From NCBI GenBank assembly GCA_938005615.1, contig CALLMV010000013.1, positions 1 through 64,000 on the forward strand: a DNA stretch of 64,000 nucleotides, written 5' to 3'. The notes beneath the pieces are model-generated. The model was not told the DNA's origin. It saw only the letters and a program-made list of their open reading frames with translations, and ran no database searches. Each line of letters begins with the position of its first letter. Position 1 is the stretch's first letter. The position numbers and the translations under genes were made by a program. Below, piece after piece: positions 1-8,400 of this stretch. The DNA comes from an uncultured Verrucomicrobiae bacterium (GTDB taxonomy: Bacteria > Verrucomicrobiota > Verrucomicrobiia > JADLBR01 > CALLMV01).

Positions 1-78
1 AAAAATTTCTCAGCTTTTTTTAATTCGCTCTTCAGATCATTATGGTAATGCGATCCCAATCTCAGCCTTGGGCATGAT

Positions 79-2112
79 TCAAATCTCAAACTGCAAATTT
101 TTACCAGAACGCGGATAAGGATCATCAGGGAATTTTTTGCGCAGTTGCTCGTAACACCCCAATGCCATCAGGGGCCAGTTGTTGCGGTACATGTCGTAGC
201 GTAAATAAAACACCCTCGGAAAACCTGTACCTGTCGTCTGCGTCTCAGACCAAGAGCCATCAGCATTTTGTGTATCCAGAAGATAACGGATCCCCGCCTG
301 TAAAGAAGGACGAAAGGGATTGCCACAGGCGACTAGGCCCATGATGGCCCAAGCTGTCTGTGAGGCGGTGGAGGGTCCTTTGCCTTTGAGCGCAGGATCA
401 TCGTAAGATGCACATGACTCGCCCCAGCCGCCATCAGAGTTCTGGCAGCTCTCCAACCAGTCGCGGGCACGCACGATCCAGTCTTCATTCATATCGTAAC
501 CGATGGCGGCCAGACCGCGAAGAGCTTGGAACGTTCCATAAATGTAGTTCACACCCCAGCGCCCCCACCAGGAGCCGTCACGGAGCTGCGTGCGTTTGAG
601 CATCTCCACAGCACGGCGAATGGCCCGATGACTTCGTGCAAATCCCAGCTTGCCTAAGCATTCGATGACTTTGGCGGTGATGTCCGAGCAGGTGGGGTCG
701 AGGATGGCGTTGTGGTCTGCAAAGGGCACATCCTCGAGCCAACGTTTAGTGACATCTTTATCGAAAGCGGCCCAGCCTCCATCTTTGCATTGGAAGCTGA
801 GCAGCCAAGCGGTGGCACGGTCGATAAGTTGTTTCTTTTCCTCTTCGTTTGCCCAATCAATCAAGCGCAAGGCCAGGAGTACCTTGGCAGTGTCGTCCAC
901 ATCAGGGTAATATTTGTTGTTGTACTCAAAGGCCCAACCAGAGGCAACTGGATGCGGATTCTTCACTTTCCAATCGCCTCGAAAGTCTTTGATTTCCTTG
1001 CTTAGGAGCCATTGGGCAGCTTTTTGAAGTTCTGGGCTATTGGCCGGTAAGCCGGATTCGGCGAGGGCAACGGCTGTGATAGCAGTATCCCAGACCGGGG
1101 AAAGACAGGGCTGGATGCGCAAGTCGCCTGTTTCCGGGTCTTCAACGTCGAGTCCTTCTAGATCCCGTCGGATTTTCTGTATGATGGGGTGGTCATCGGA
1201 ATATCCAAGACACTTGAGTGCGATGGTGCTGAAGACCATGCCGGGAAAGATCGCGCCTAGGCCATCGGATCCTTCGCCACTGCGCTCTACAATCCACTCT
1301 TCCGCCTTTTTAAGGGCGTGGGCGCGTAGCGGTTTCCAAGGTAGCTTTTCCAAGAGCTTGAGCGTGTAATCCCAACGTAGAAAAAAGTTGCGCCAAGTGA
1401 AAAGTTGGGGGTCTTGCTTCAGAGAGAAATTGTCGCTCTCTGTGCCGTATGGGAAAAGTTCGTGAATATGCTTTTCTGGTGGTAAGTATTTAGTGGGGCG
1501 AAAGTGGTTAATGATGGACAATGGTACGAGCATAGCACGCGACCAAGAAGAGAGGTCGTAAATGGAGAAGTAAAACCTGTTGGGAAACAGAATCATCTCT
1601 ACGGGAATCGTAGGTAGGTAGTTCCAGGAAAACTGACCAAACATGGCCAGCCACATTTTGTTGTATGTGTTCATTCGCGGCACTCCACCCAGGCGCATGA
1701 TATTGGCCTGGGCTCGACGCATGACGGGCTCATCGGGTGGAATGCCAGCAAGTTTCAGAGCAAAGTAGGCTTTTACTGAGGCATTTACCTCAGATGGTCC
1801 CCCCTCGTAGATATTCCAACCCCCATCAGGAAGCTGGCGATCGAGGATGCCTTTGACTAGTTTGGACTGGCGTGAAAAGTCTACTTCGCCAAGCCAATAC
1901 ATGAAGAAGATCCAGTCACTGTGCAGGGTCGAATCCACAGTGAGTTCTGCACACCAATGGCCATCTTGCTTCTGAAGGCCGATCAAGTGATGTTGTGCCA
2001 AACGTATGGCTTGACGCACACGTGTTGGAGTGTCCAAGGTGATGAGCTGGAGTTGGGAAGTGGTGGTGCGTACAACAGTGCGACTTGCTGCTTGTACTGA
2101 TGCAGATGGCAT
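79..2112 (-). CDS. shc: Squalene-hopene cyclase
   Basis: 677 aa; QDGHWCAELTVDSTLHSDWIFFMYWLGEVD N-terminus, repeated QW-type motifs (DGGWGES, DGSWWGRWG), DVDDTAK catalytic-type motif. Confidence 0.96.
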   Translation of the reverse strand: MPSASVQAASRTVVRTTTSQLQLITLDTPTRVRQAIRLAQHHLIGLQKQDGHWCAELTVDSTLHSDWIFFMYWLGEVDFSRQSKLVKGILDRQLPDGGWNIYEGGPSEVNASVKAYFALKLAGIPPDEPVMRRAQANIMRLGGVPRMNTYNKMWLAMFGQFSWNYLPTIPVEMILFPNRFYFSIYDLSSWSRAMLVPLSIINHFRPTKYLPPEKHIHELFPYGTESDNFSLKQDPQLFTWRNFFLRWDYTLKLLEKLPWKPLRAHALKKAEEWIVERSGEGSDGLGAIFPGMVFSTIALKCLGYSDDHPIIQKIRRDLEGLDVEDPETGDLRIQPCLSPVWDTAITAVALAESGLPANSPELQKAAQWLLSKEIKDFRGDWKVKNPHPVASGWAFEYNNKYYPDVDDTAKVLLALRLIDWANEEEKKQLIDRATAWLLSFQCKDGGWAAFDKDVTKRWLEDVPFADHNAILDPTCSDITAKVIECLGKLGFARSHRAIRRAVEMLKRTQLRDGSWWGRWGVNYIYGTFQALRGLAAIGYDMNEDWIVRARDWLESCQNSDGGWGESCASYDDPALKGKGPSTASQTAWAIMGLVACGNPFRPSLQAGIRYLLDTQNADGSWSETQTTGTGFPRVFYLRYDMYRNNWPLMALGCYEQLRKKFPDDPYPRSGKNLQFEI

Positions 2113-2216
2113 TGAGATACTTTCTCAGAGTTTATTTCATGGTCAAATAATATCCTGTTTTGGCCGCGACCGGGTGAGGGCTTGCTTTCGCACAGAATGC
2201 CGCGCAGTCTATCGCC

Positions 2217-2654
2217 GTGAGTGCAAATGTGATGAGTCCTGATGTGCAGGCCTCTGTGGTTTGTGAGGACGTTCGTATGGAGATAAACGGTTCGCAGACG
2301 CTCGTTGGCGTGATCAACGCCATCGTCGCTCCACAGTTGCCCATCCGCATGCTCAAGTGCTGTATTTGGACGCGTTGGTGCTCGGGCGAGGGCACCTTTA
2401 CGCAGCGCGCCCGCATTGTGGCCCCCGACGAAGAGTCCGTCGTGTGTGAAAATTCTGTGCAATTCCGCCTCAACACCGTGGAGATACACGCGACCAATGT
2501 GCACTTCTTTTCTGGTATTCAGTTTGACCACTACGGCTTTTACCACGTGGAGATTTATTTGGAGGAGGATCTGCGACTGCGGTATCCGCTGGCAGTCGTG
2601 CGCCCACAACAGTTGCAGCAGCCGCAAATGCCTTTGCAAGATCCCCCGCTCTAA
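2217..2654 (+). CDS. Conserved hypothetical protein (DUF6941-like)
   Basis: 145 aa ORF between shc and the rRNA methyltransferase; 'VVCEDVRMEINGSQTLVGVINAI' resembles small DUF6941-type proteins. Confidence 0.6.
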   Translation: MSANVMSPDVQASVVCEDVRMEINGSQTLVGVINAIVAPQLPIRMLKCCIWTRWCSGEGTFTQRARIVAPDEESVVCENSVQFRLNTVEIHATNVHFFSGIQFDHYGFYHVEIYLEEDLRLRYPLAVVRPQQLQQPQMPLQDPPL

Positions 2655-2665
2655 GGTGGGGCGCT

Positions 2666-4003
2666 TCAGCCTCTCCGGCCAAAGGTAATAACACACTCGC
2701 AATGGTGGGTTTGAGGAAACAGATCAAACGGGCGAACGCGGTACACTTCATAACCGCCCGCCAGTAGCAGCCGGGCATCACGCGCTTGGGTGCCGGGATG
2801 ACAACTCACATACACAATCGCACGTGGCCGATAGCTCAGCAGTTGCTGTAAGAAACTTTGGCTACAACCTGCTCGCGGCGGATCCAGCACCACAACAGTT
2901 TCATCACCAGCAGTCCGGACCTGTGCAAAAATATCCTCGGCTGAACCGAGGAAAAAAGTAGCATTGTCCACATGATTATGTGCGGCGTTTTGTCGGGCCC
3001 AATGAAGGGAGTCTTCACTGATTTCGATCCCCGTGACTGTTGCAAAAACCGACGCGGCACATAAGCCTAACAGCCCGCTGCCGCAGTAAACATCCAGCAA
3101 GTGTTTCGCACCTGTGGCGGATGCCTCCGAAGTGATGTAGCTAGTAAATCCGGGCAAGATAGAGGCGTTGTTTTGGAAGAACGCGCCGGCAGGATAGAGA
3201 AATTCGAGTGCACCCACACGCTGGCGGCAGATTTCATGCGGCTGGGTATGTACACCCTGATCGCTTACCCGCAGCAGCACTGTGGCCCCGCGCTTAATTT
3301 TTGATGCGCGGCTGCGGATTTGGGATCTCAACGCAGGAAGCGCCTCGTTTATCTCCGCCCGTGCGATAGGGCAGTGCTCGACATCCACCAGCACGTGTCG
3401 AGTACCTGCTCGCAAAAAACCAATGGCACCAATCTCGCCGCTTCGCGGTGAGGCAAAGTGCGGGGTGATCTTGGTGCGGTATCCGTACTGCTCAGGGCTG
3501 GGTGTGACGGGATCAACTTCCGCAGTGATGCCTGCAAGGCGCAGCAGTGTCTCACGGATGCCTTGGCGTTTCCATTCGAGCTGCGCCTGGTAAGTCATGT
3601 GTTGAAGCTGGCAGCCACCACATTGCCCAAATAGCTTGCACTGCGGTTCTACCCGCATGGGCGATGGTCTAAGAACACGCATCAAATCTGCTTGGGAGTA
3701 GTTTTTGTAGTTGCGAAAAATTCTGGCCAACACGCGTTCGCCCGGAATGCTGTGGGGCACCTGCACGACCCAGCGGGAAATCTTGCCGTCGGTGCTGAAC
3801 ACATCGGTGCGAGCAAGACCTTCGCCAGTTTGCGTGAGTGTCTCAATCTCCAACTCTAACTCTTGATGGTAACTGAAGGGCCAATTACGAAAGGTCTGCT
3901 TCACTCGTGCCACGGCCAAGAAGTGCCATATCAACTGGGGCAGGGAAAGGCGGGAATTTGCGCTGTGTGAATTGTCTGAAAACGCTGTTGCGTTGAATCG
4001 CAC
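2666..4003 (-). CDS. 23S rRNA (uracil-5-)-methyltransferase, RlmD/RumA family with TRAM domain
   Basis: FGQCGGCQLQHM cysteine motif, LLDVYCGSGLLGL SAM motif, VLDPPRAGC, IVYVSCHPGTQARD. Confidence 0.92.
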   Translation of the reverse strand: MRFNATAFSDNSHSANSRLSLPQLIWHFLAVARVKQTFRNWPFSYHQELELEIETLTQTGEGLARTDVFSTDGKISRWVVQVPHSIPGERVLARIFRNYKNYSQADLMRVLRPSPMRVEPQCKLFGQCGGCQLQHMTYQAQLEWKRQGIRETLLRLAGITAEVDPVTPSPEQYGYRTKITPHFASPRSGEIGAIGFLRAGTRHVLVDVEHCPIARAEINEALPALRSQIRSRASKIKRGATVLLRVSDQGVHTQPHEICRQRVGALEFLYPAGAFFQNNASILPGFTSYITSEASATGAKHLLDVYCGSGLLGLCAASVFATVTGIEISEDSLHWARQNAAHNHVDNATFFLGSAEDIFAQVRTAGDETVVVLDPPRAGCSQSFLQQLLSYRPRAIVYVSCHPGTQARDARLLLAGGYEVYRVRPFDLFPQTHHCECVITFGRRG

Positions 4004-4011
4004 GCCAAGTT

Positions 4012-4689
4012 GTGCAGTCTGGGTTCATGCGAGTACTGTGGATACCGCCAGGCAAGAGGCCACTGTTTCCGGAGCCAGAGTCCTTGGAGCCCGACGAGCA
4101 CGGGCTGGTGGCCTTGGGCGGTGATATCGCACCCGACGCTTTGGTGGAGGCCTACTCCAAGGGCATTTTCCCCTGGGACGGGAATTTCCCTCATCCTTGG
4201 TTTTCTCCGCAAAACAGGGCGATTTTGGAGCCCTCGCAGTTTCATGTGTCTCACTCCTTACGAAAGTTAGCAGTGTCTGGAAAATACCGCGTTGAGTTTG
4301 ATGTGATGTTTCCGCAAGTGATGCGCCGCTGCATGCTCATCCCCCGGCGAGGGCAAAGCGGAACTTGGATTAGTGAAGAAATGGTGCAGTCTTATACGAC
4401 GCTGTTTAACGCAGGGCTGGGGTTTTGCGCCATTACGCTGGATCAAAACGATCGGCTCGTAGGTGGTTTGTACGGTGTGAAGCTGGGACGTGCGTACTTT
4501 GGAGAGTCCATGTTTAGTGCCGAGCGAGATGCGTCAAAGCTCGCTTTGATGAAATTGTGCCAAAAGCTACTGCGTGAAGGTGTGGAATGGATCGATTGTC
4601 AACAGGATACTGCGCACCTGCGCTCGCTCGGGAGCCGCATCGTGAGCCGACCTCAATTCCTAAAACTTCTGCAAGAGGCTGTAAGATAA
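4012..4689 (+). CDS. aat: Leucyl/phenylalanyl-tRNA--protein transferase
   Basis: LVALGGDIAPDALVEAYSKGIFPW, WFSPQNRAIL, ESMFS..ASK, WIDCQQDTAHLRSLGSR; true start possibly 4027 (MRVLWIPPG). Confidence 0.95.
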   Translation: MQSGFMRVLWIPPGKRPLFPEPESLEPDEHGLVALGGDIAPDALVEAYSKGIFPWDGNFPHPWFSPQNRAILEPSQFHVSHSLRKLAVSGKYRVEFDVMFPQVMRRCMLIPRRGQSGTWISEEMVQSYTTLFNAGLGFCAITLDQNDRLVGGLYGVKLGRAYFGESMFSAERDASKLALMKLCQKLLREGVEWIDCQQDTAHLRSLGSRIVSRPQFLKLLQEAVR

Positions 4690-5073
4690 TATTTGCACCC
4701 TAAAAAGATTTCTCCCTTCGCTTCAACGGAAGATTTCTCGCTGCGCTCGAAATGACAAAATAGCAAACGAAGCAAACACTTACGGGGAGCGCGGGCAAGA
4801 TGTCTGCGATTTCGCGGCCAAGATGGCCGCCCTCCTTTGCGGAGCCTCAGACAGCGCCCCTCCCAAGCGAAAGCTTAGGAACGGGCTCCCCCTTTCAGCG
4901 AAAGCCTGAAAATATTTCCTTAACCGACAGACGCACAGATCGTAAAAGCGCGCTGGCGCAGAACAAAAATACTTTGCTTTAACATATGGACAATCCGGAA
5001 GGCGCCGAGGATGGCGCCCTTCCCTGTTGCAAGCGGCATCCCTCCCTGCGCGGGAGGGGCCGGCGGTTTTGTG

Positions 5074-6528
5074 TTAGTAGCGGTAGTGATCGGACTTGAA
5101 GGGGCCGTTGACGGGCACACCGATGTAATCGGCCTGCTCTTTTGTGAGTTTGGTGAGGCGGCAGCCGATGCGTTCGAGGTGGAGGCGGGCGACTTCTTCG
5201 TCGAGGTGTTTGGGAAGGACTTCGACGCCGATTTTCTTTTTGTCGCGGTTTTGCCAGAGGTCAATTTGGGCAAGAACCTGGTTGGTGAAGGAGTTGGACA
5301 TGACGAAGCTGGGGTGGCCCGTGGCGCAGCCGAGGTTGACGAGGCGGCCTTTGGCGAGGAGGTAGATGCTACGTCCGTTGGGGAAGGTGTATTTGTCCAC
5401 GGCGCCGACTTCTTCGGGTTTGATGGAGGTGATGGTGATGCCGGGGAGGGCGTTGAGTTTGTCGACTTGGATTTCGTTGTCGAAGTGGCCGATGTTGCAG
5501 ACGATGGCCTGGTCTTTCATCTGCTGGAGGTGTTCGACGGTAATGATGTCGCGGTTGCCTGTGGTGGTGACGTAGATGTCCGCCACGCCGAGGGTGTCTT
5601 CGACGGTGAGGACGCGGAAGCCTTCCATGGCGGCTTGGAGAGCACAGATGGGATCGATCTCGGTGACTATGACGTTGGCGCCCATGCCTTTGAGGGCGAA
5701 GGCGCAGCCTTTGCCGACGTCGCCGTAGCCGCAGACCACGGCGGTTTTGCCGGCGATCATCACGTCGGTGGCGCGTTTAATGCCGTCAATGAGGGATTCG
5801 CGGCAGCCGTAAAGGTTGTCGAATTTGGCTTTGGTGACGGAGTCGTTGACGTTGATGGCGGGGAACAGGAGGGTGCCAGCTTTGGCGAAGGCGATGAGGC
5901 GCTTGACGCCGGTAGTTGTCTCTTCGCTGACGCCTTTGATTTCAGGCACCCATTTGTGGAAGATGCCGGGTTGTTCTTTGGCGATTTTTTTGAGGAGGTT
6001 TTTGATGACTTGTTCTTCGTGGGAGGCGGAGGGGGAGTCGACCCATTTGTCTCCGTTTTCCATTTCGTAGCCTTTGTGGATGAGGAGTGTGGCATCGCCG
6101 CCGTCGTCCACGATGAGTTGGGGGCCGAGTCCGCCAGGGTGGCTGAGGGCGCGCCAGGTGCAGTCCCAGTATTCTTCGAGGCTTTCGCCTTTCCAGGCGA
6201 AGACGGGGATGTGGCGGGCGGCGATGGCGGCGGCGGCGTGGTCTTGGGTGGAGTAGATGTTGCAGGAAGCCCAGCGGACAGAGGCGCCGAGGTCGGCGAG
6301 GGTTTCGATGAGGACGGCGGTCTGGATCGTCATGTGGAGCGAACCGGTGATGCGGACGCCATCGAGGGGTTTTTGTGGGCCGTATTTGGCGCGGACGGAC
6401 ATGAGGCCGGGCATTTCGTGTTCGGCGATGTCAATTTCTTTGCGGCCAAAGTCGGCGAGGGTGATGTCTTTGACAAGGTAGTCGGTGAATTTAGTAGATG
6501 TGGCGGGTTTTTCGAGTGTTGCTGGCAT
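5074..6528 (-). CDS. ahcY: Adenosylhomocysteinase
   Basis: [37 protein letters not shown]-terminal [10 protein letters not shown]. Confidence 0.98.
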   Translation of the reverse strand: MPATLEKPATSTKFTDYLVKDITLADFGRKEIDIAEHEMPGLMSVRAKYGPQKPLDGVRITGSLHMTIQTAVLIETLADLGASVRWASCNIYSTQDHAAAAIAARHIPVFAWKGESLEEYWDCTWRALSHPGGLGPQLIVDDGGDATLLIHKGYEMENGDKWVDSPSASHEEQVIKNLLKKIAKEQPGIFHKWVPEIKGVSEETTTGVKRLIAFAKAGTLLFPAINVNDSVTKAKFDNLYGCRESLIDGIKRATDVMIAGKTAVVCGYGDVGKGCAFALKGMGANVIVTEIDPICALQAAMEGFRVLTVEDTLGVADIYVTTTGNRDIITVEHLQQMKDQAIVCNIGHFDNEIQVDKLNALPGITITSIKPEEVGAVDKYTFPNGRSIYLLAKGRLVNLGCATGHPSFVMSNSFTNQVLAQIDLWQNRDKKKIGVEVLPKHLDEEVARLHLERIGCRLTKLTKEQADYIGVPVNGPFKSDHYRY

Positions 6529-6564
6529 AGTGTGTCCTTTCTTTGGGGTGTTTATTGGCGGGTG

Positions 6565-7743
6565 TTATTTGATAGCTTTTTTGAGTTCGGCTGTTTTGTT
6601 GGGGTTTTCCCACGGGATGTTTTTGTAGTTGGAGGTGTGGCCGAAGTGGCCGTAGTTGGTGCTGTGGGAGTAGATGGGGCGAAGGAGGTCGAGCTGAGCG
6701 ATGATGTCGGCCGGTTTGAAGGAGAAGACGGAGTTAACGGCTTTAAGGATTTTGGCCGGCGCGACGGTCTCTGTGCCGAAGGTGTCGAGGGCGATGGAGA
6801 CGGGTTTGGGGTAGCCGATAGCGTAGGCGAGTTGGAGTTCGACGCGACGAGCGAGTTTGGCGGCCACGATGTTTTTGGCCACCCAGCGGGCGAAGTAGGC
6901 CGCTGAGCGATCTACCTTCGAGGGATCCTTGCCGGAGAAAGCACCGCCTCCGTGGCGACCCATGCCGCCGTAGGTGTCGACGATGATTTTGCGGCCAGTG
7001 AGGCCGGAGTCGCCCTGAGGGCCGCCAATGACGAATTGGCCGGTGGGGTTGATGAGGTATTGGGTTTTGTTGTTAAGGAGGTTGGCGGGGAGTGTTTTTT
7101 TGATGATGTGTTCGATGAGAAAGTCTTCGATGGTGGCGCGGGGTGTGCCCGCGGCGTGTTGAGTGGAGATGACGACGCAGGTGATCTCTACAGGCTGACC
7201 GTCCTGATAGCGAACGGAAACCTGGGTTTTGGCATCGGGGCGCAGCCAGGGGTGTTTGCCGGATTTGCGCTCAGCGGTGAGGGCGCGACCGAGGCGGTGG
7301 GCAAAGATAATGGGAGAGGGCATCAGCTCGGGGGTTTCATCGCAAGCGAAGCCGAACATGAGGCCTTGGTCGCCAGCGCCTTGCTCTGCGCCTTTTTTGC
7401 CTTTGGCAGCGCGAGCATCTACGCCCTGGGCGATGTCGGGGCTTTGTTGGGTAATTGCTTTGGTGATGAAAACTTTATCGGCGTGAAAGACGTCGTCGTC
7501 GTGGATGTAGCCGATGCGGCGGATCGTGTCGCGAACGACGGTTTCGGTGTCAAACTTGGCTTTTGTGGTGATTTCGCCAGCAAGGACGACGAGGTTGGAT
7601 TTGACGAGTGTTTCGCAGGCGACGCGAGAGTGTTTGTCCTGGGCGAAGCAGGCGTCAACGATGGCGTCGGAGATGGTGTCGGCGACTTTGTCGGGATGAC
7701 CTTCGCCTACGGATTCGGAAGAGAAGATACAATCATTTATCAT
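6565..7743 (-). CDS. metK: S-adenosylmethionine synthetase
   Basis: [44 protein letters not shown]. Confidence 0.98.
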   Translation of the reverse strand: MINDCIFSSESVGEGHPDKVADTISDAIVDACFAQDKHSRVACETLVKSNLVVLAGEITTKAKFDTETVVRDTIRRIGYIHDDDVFHADKVFITKAITQQSPDIAQGVDARAAKGKKGAEQGAGDQGLMFGFACDETPELMPSPIIFAHRLGRALTAERKSGKHPWLRPDAKTQVSVRYQDGQPVEITCVVISTQHAAGTPRATIEDFLIEHIIKKTLPANLLNNKTQYLINPTGQFVIGGPQGDSGLTGRKIIVDTYGGMGRHGGGAFSGKDPSKVDRSAAYFARWVAKNIVAAKLARRVELQLAYAIGYPKPVSIALDTFGTETVAPAKILKAVNSVFSFKPADIIAQLDLLRPIYSHSTNYGHFGHTSNYKNIPWENPNKTAELKKAIK

Positions 7744-7758
7744 TGATGATTGATAAAT
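7735..7758. promoter_or_regulatory. Perfect 8-bp inverted repeat spanning the metK start codon and putative -10
   Basis: ATTTATCA-TTGATGAT-TGATAAAT; on the - strand TTGACA (rc of 7772-7777) lies 16 nt upstream of TATCAA (rc of 7750-7755). Confidence 0.45.
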
Positions 7759-7797
7759 GTTTTTTCAGAGTTGTCAAGGCTTATGTCGGATAGGTTC

Positions 7798-8400
7798 TTA
7801 TCGGCGGATGTCCGGTACGTTTGCCGTTTCCTTGAAGAGCCAAGGGGTCTCATGCAAAGGCAGAAGAAGACCAGAGAAACTCGAGTAGACCACTCGCCAA
7901 TCTTCGCGAATGATTTCACCTGGCTTAGTCCAAGTCGCGTTGAGTGGCGCTTGCTGCGTAGTTATCCCGCCTAGACTGGCGTGGATAGCTACAGGGCCTC
8001 CAAAACGTTTTGTCGTATTCGGGGTTACATAGAAAAAGAAACGGTTTTTCCCTTTAGGAATATTGAAGAAACCAACTTCCCTTTTGGAGGCACGGAAGCG
8101 GCTTTCTTGTTTTAAGAGCACCTCGACCTGCAGGTAAACTTCATCGTTCCACTGTGGCAGAGAGTCAAAAGTTACTGTGACTCTTCCCCAAGGCAGAGCA
8201 CCCTCGATGAGAGGGAGTTCGTCGTATTTTATTTCGAGGTTAGCAAGTGTCATAGCAGGCTCTTGTTGTTGCTGCTGTGTTTGAGTTTCGGTAGGGTCAA
8301 CATCCTGGGTATACCCCGGGGATTGAGACCTCAGTAAATGGGTTGTGAAGTTAGTGAAGAAACAAGTGACTGTTAATATTTTTATTAATGGTTTTTTCAT
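7798..8400 (-). CDS. Predicted secreted protein, fifth gene of the pseudopilin cassette
   Basis: 200 aa with hydrophobic N-terminal signal; start overlaps the stop of the 886-aa cassette gene by 4 nt. Confidence 0.75.
   Translation of the reverse strand: MKKPLIKILTVTCFFTNFTTHLLRSQSPGYTQDVDPTETQTQQQQQEPAMTLANLEIKYDELPLIEGALPWGRVTVTFDSLPQWNDEVYLQVEVLLKQESRFRASKREVGFFNIPKGKNRFFFYVTPNTTKRFGGPVAIHASLGGITTQQAPLNATWTKPGEIIREDWRVVYSSFSGLLLPLHETPWLFKETANVPDIRR

Noticed and set aside
4800-5073. SAH riboswitch near ahcY
   Set aside because: The region is downstream of ahcY, and the 36-nt metK-ahcY gap is too short for a known SAH or SAM riboswitch
5011-6906. 631-aa + strand ORF antisense to ahcY
   Set aside because: Low-complexity G/V/D/A/F composition typical of shadow ORFs opposite GC-rich, codon-biased genes; ahcY on the - strand is unambiguous
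6952-7746. 264-aa + strand ORF antisense to metK
   Set aside because: Same shadow-ORF composition; metK is certain
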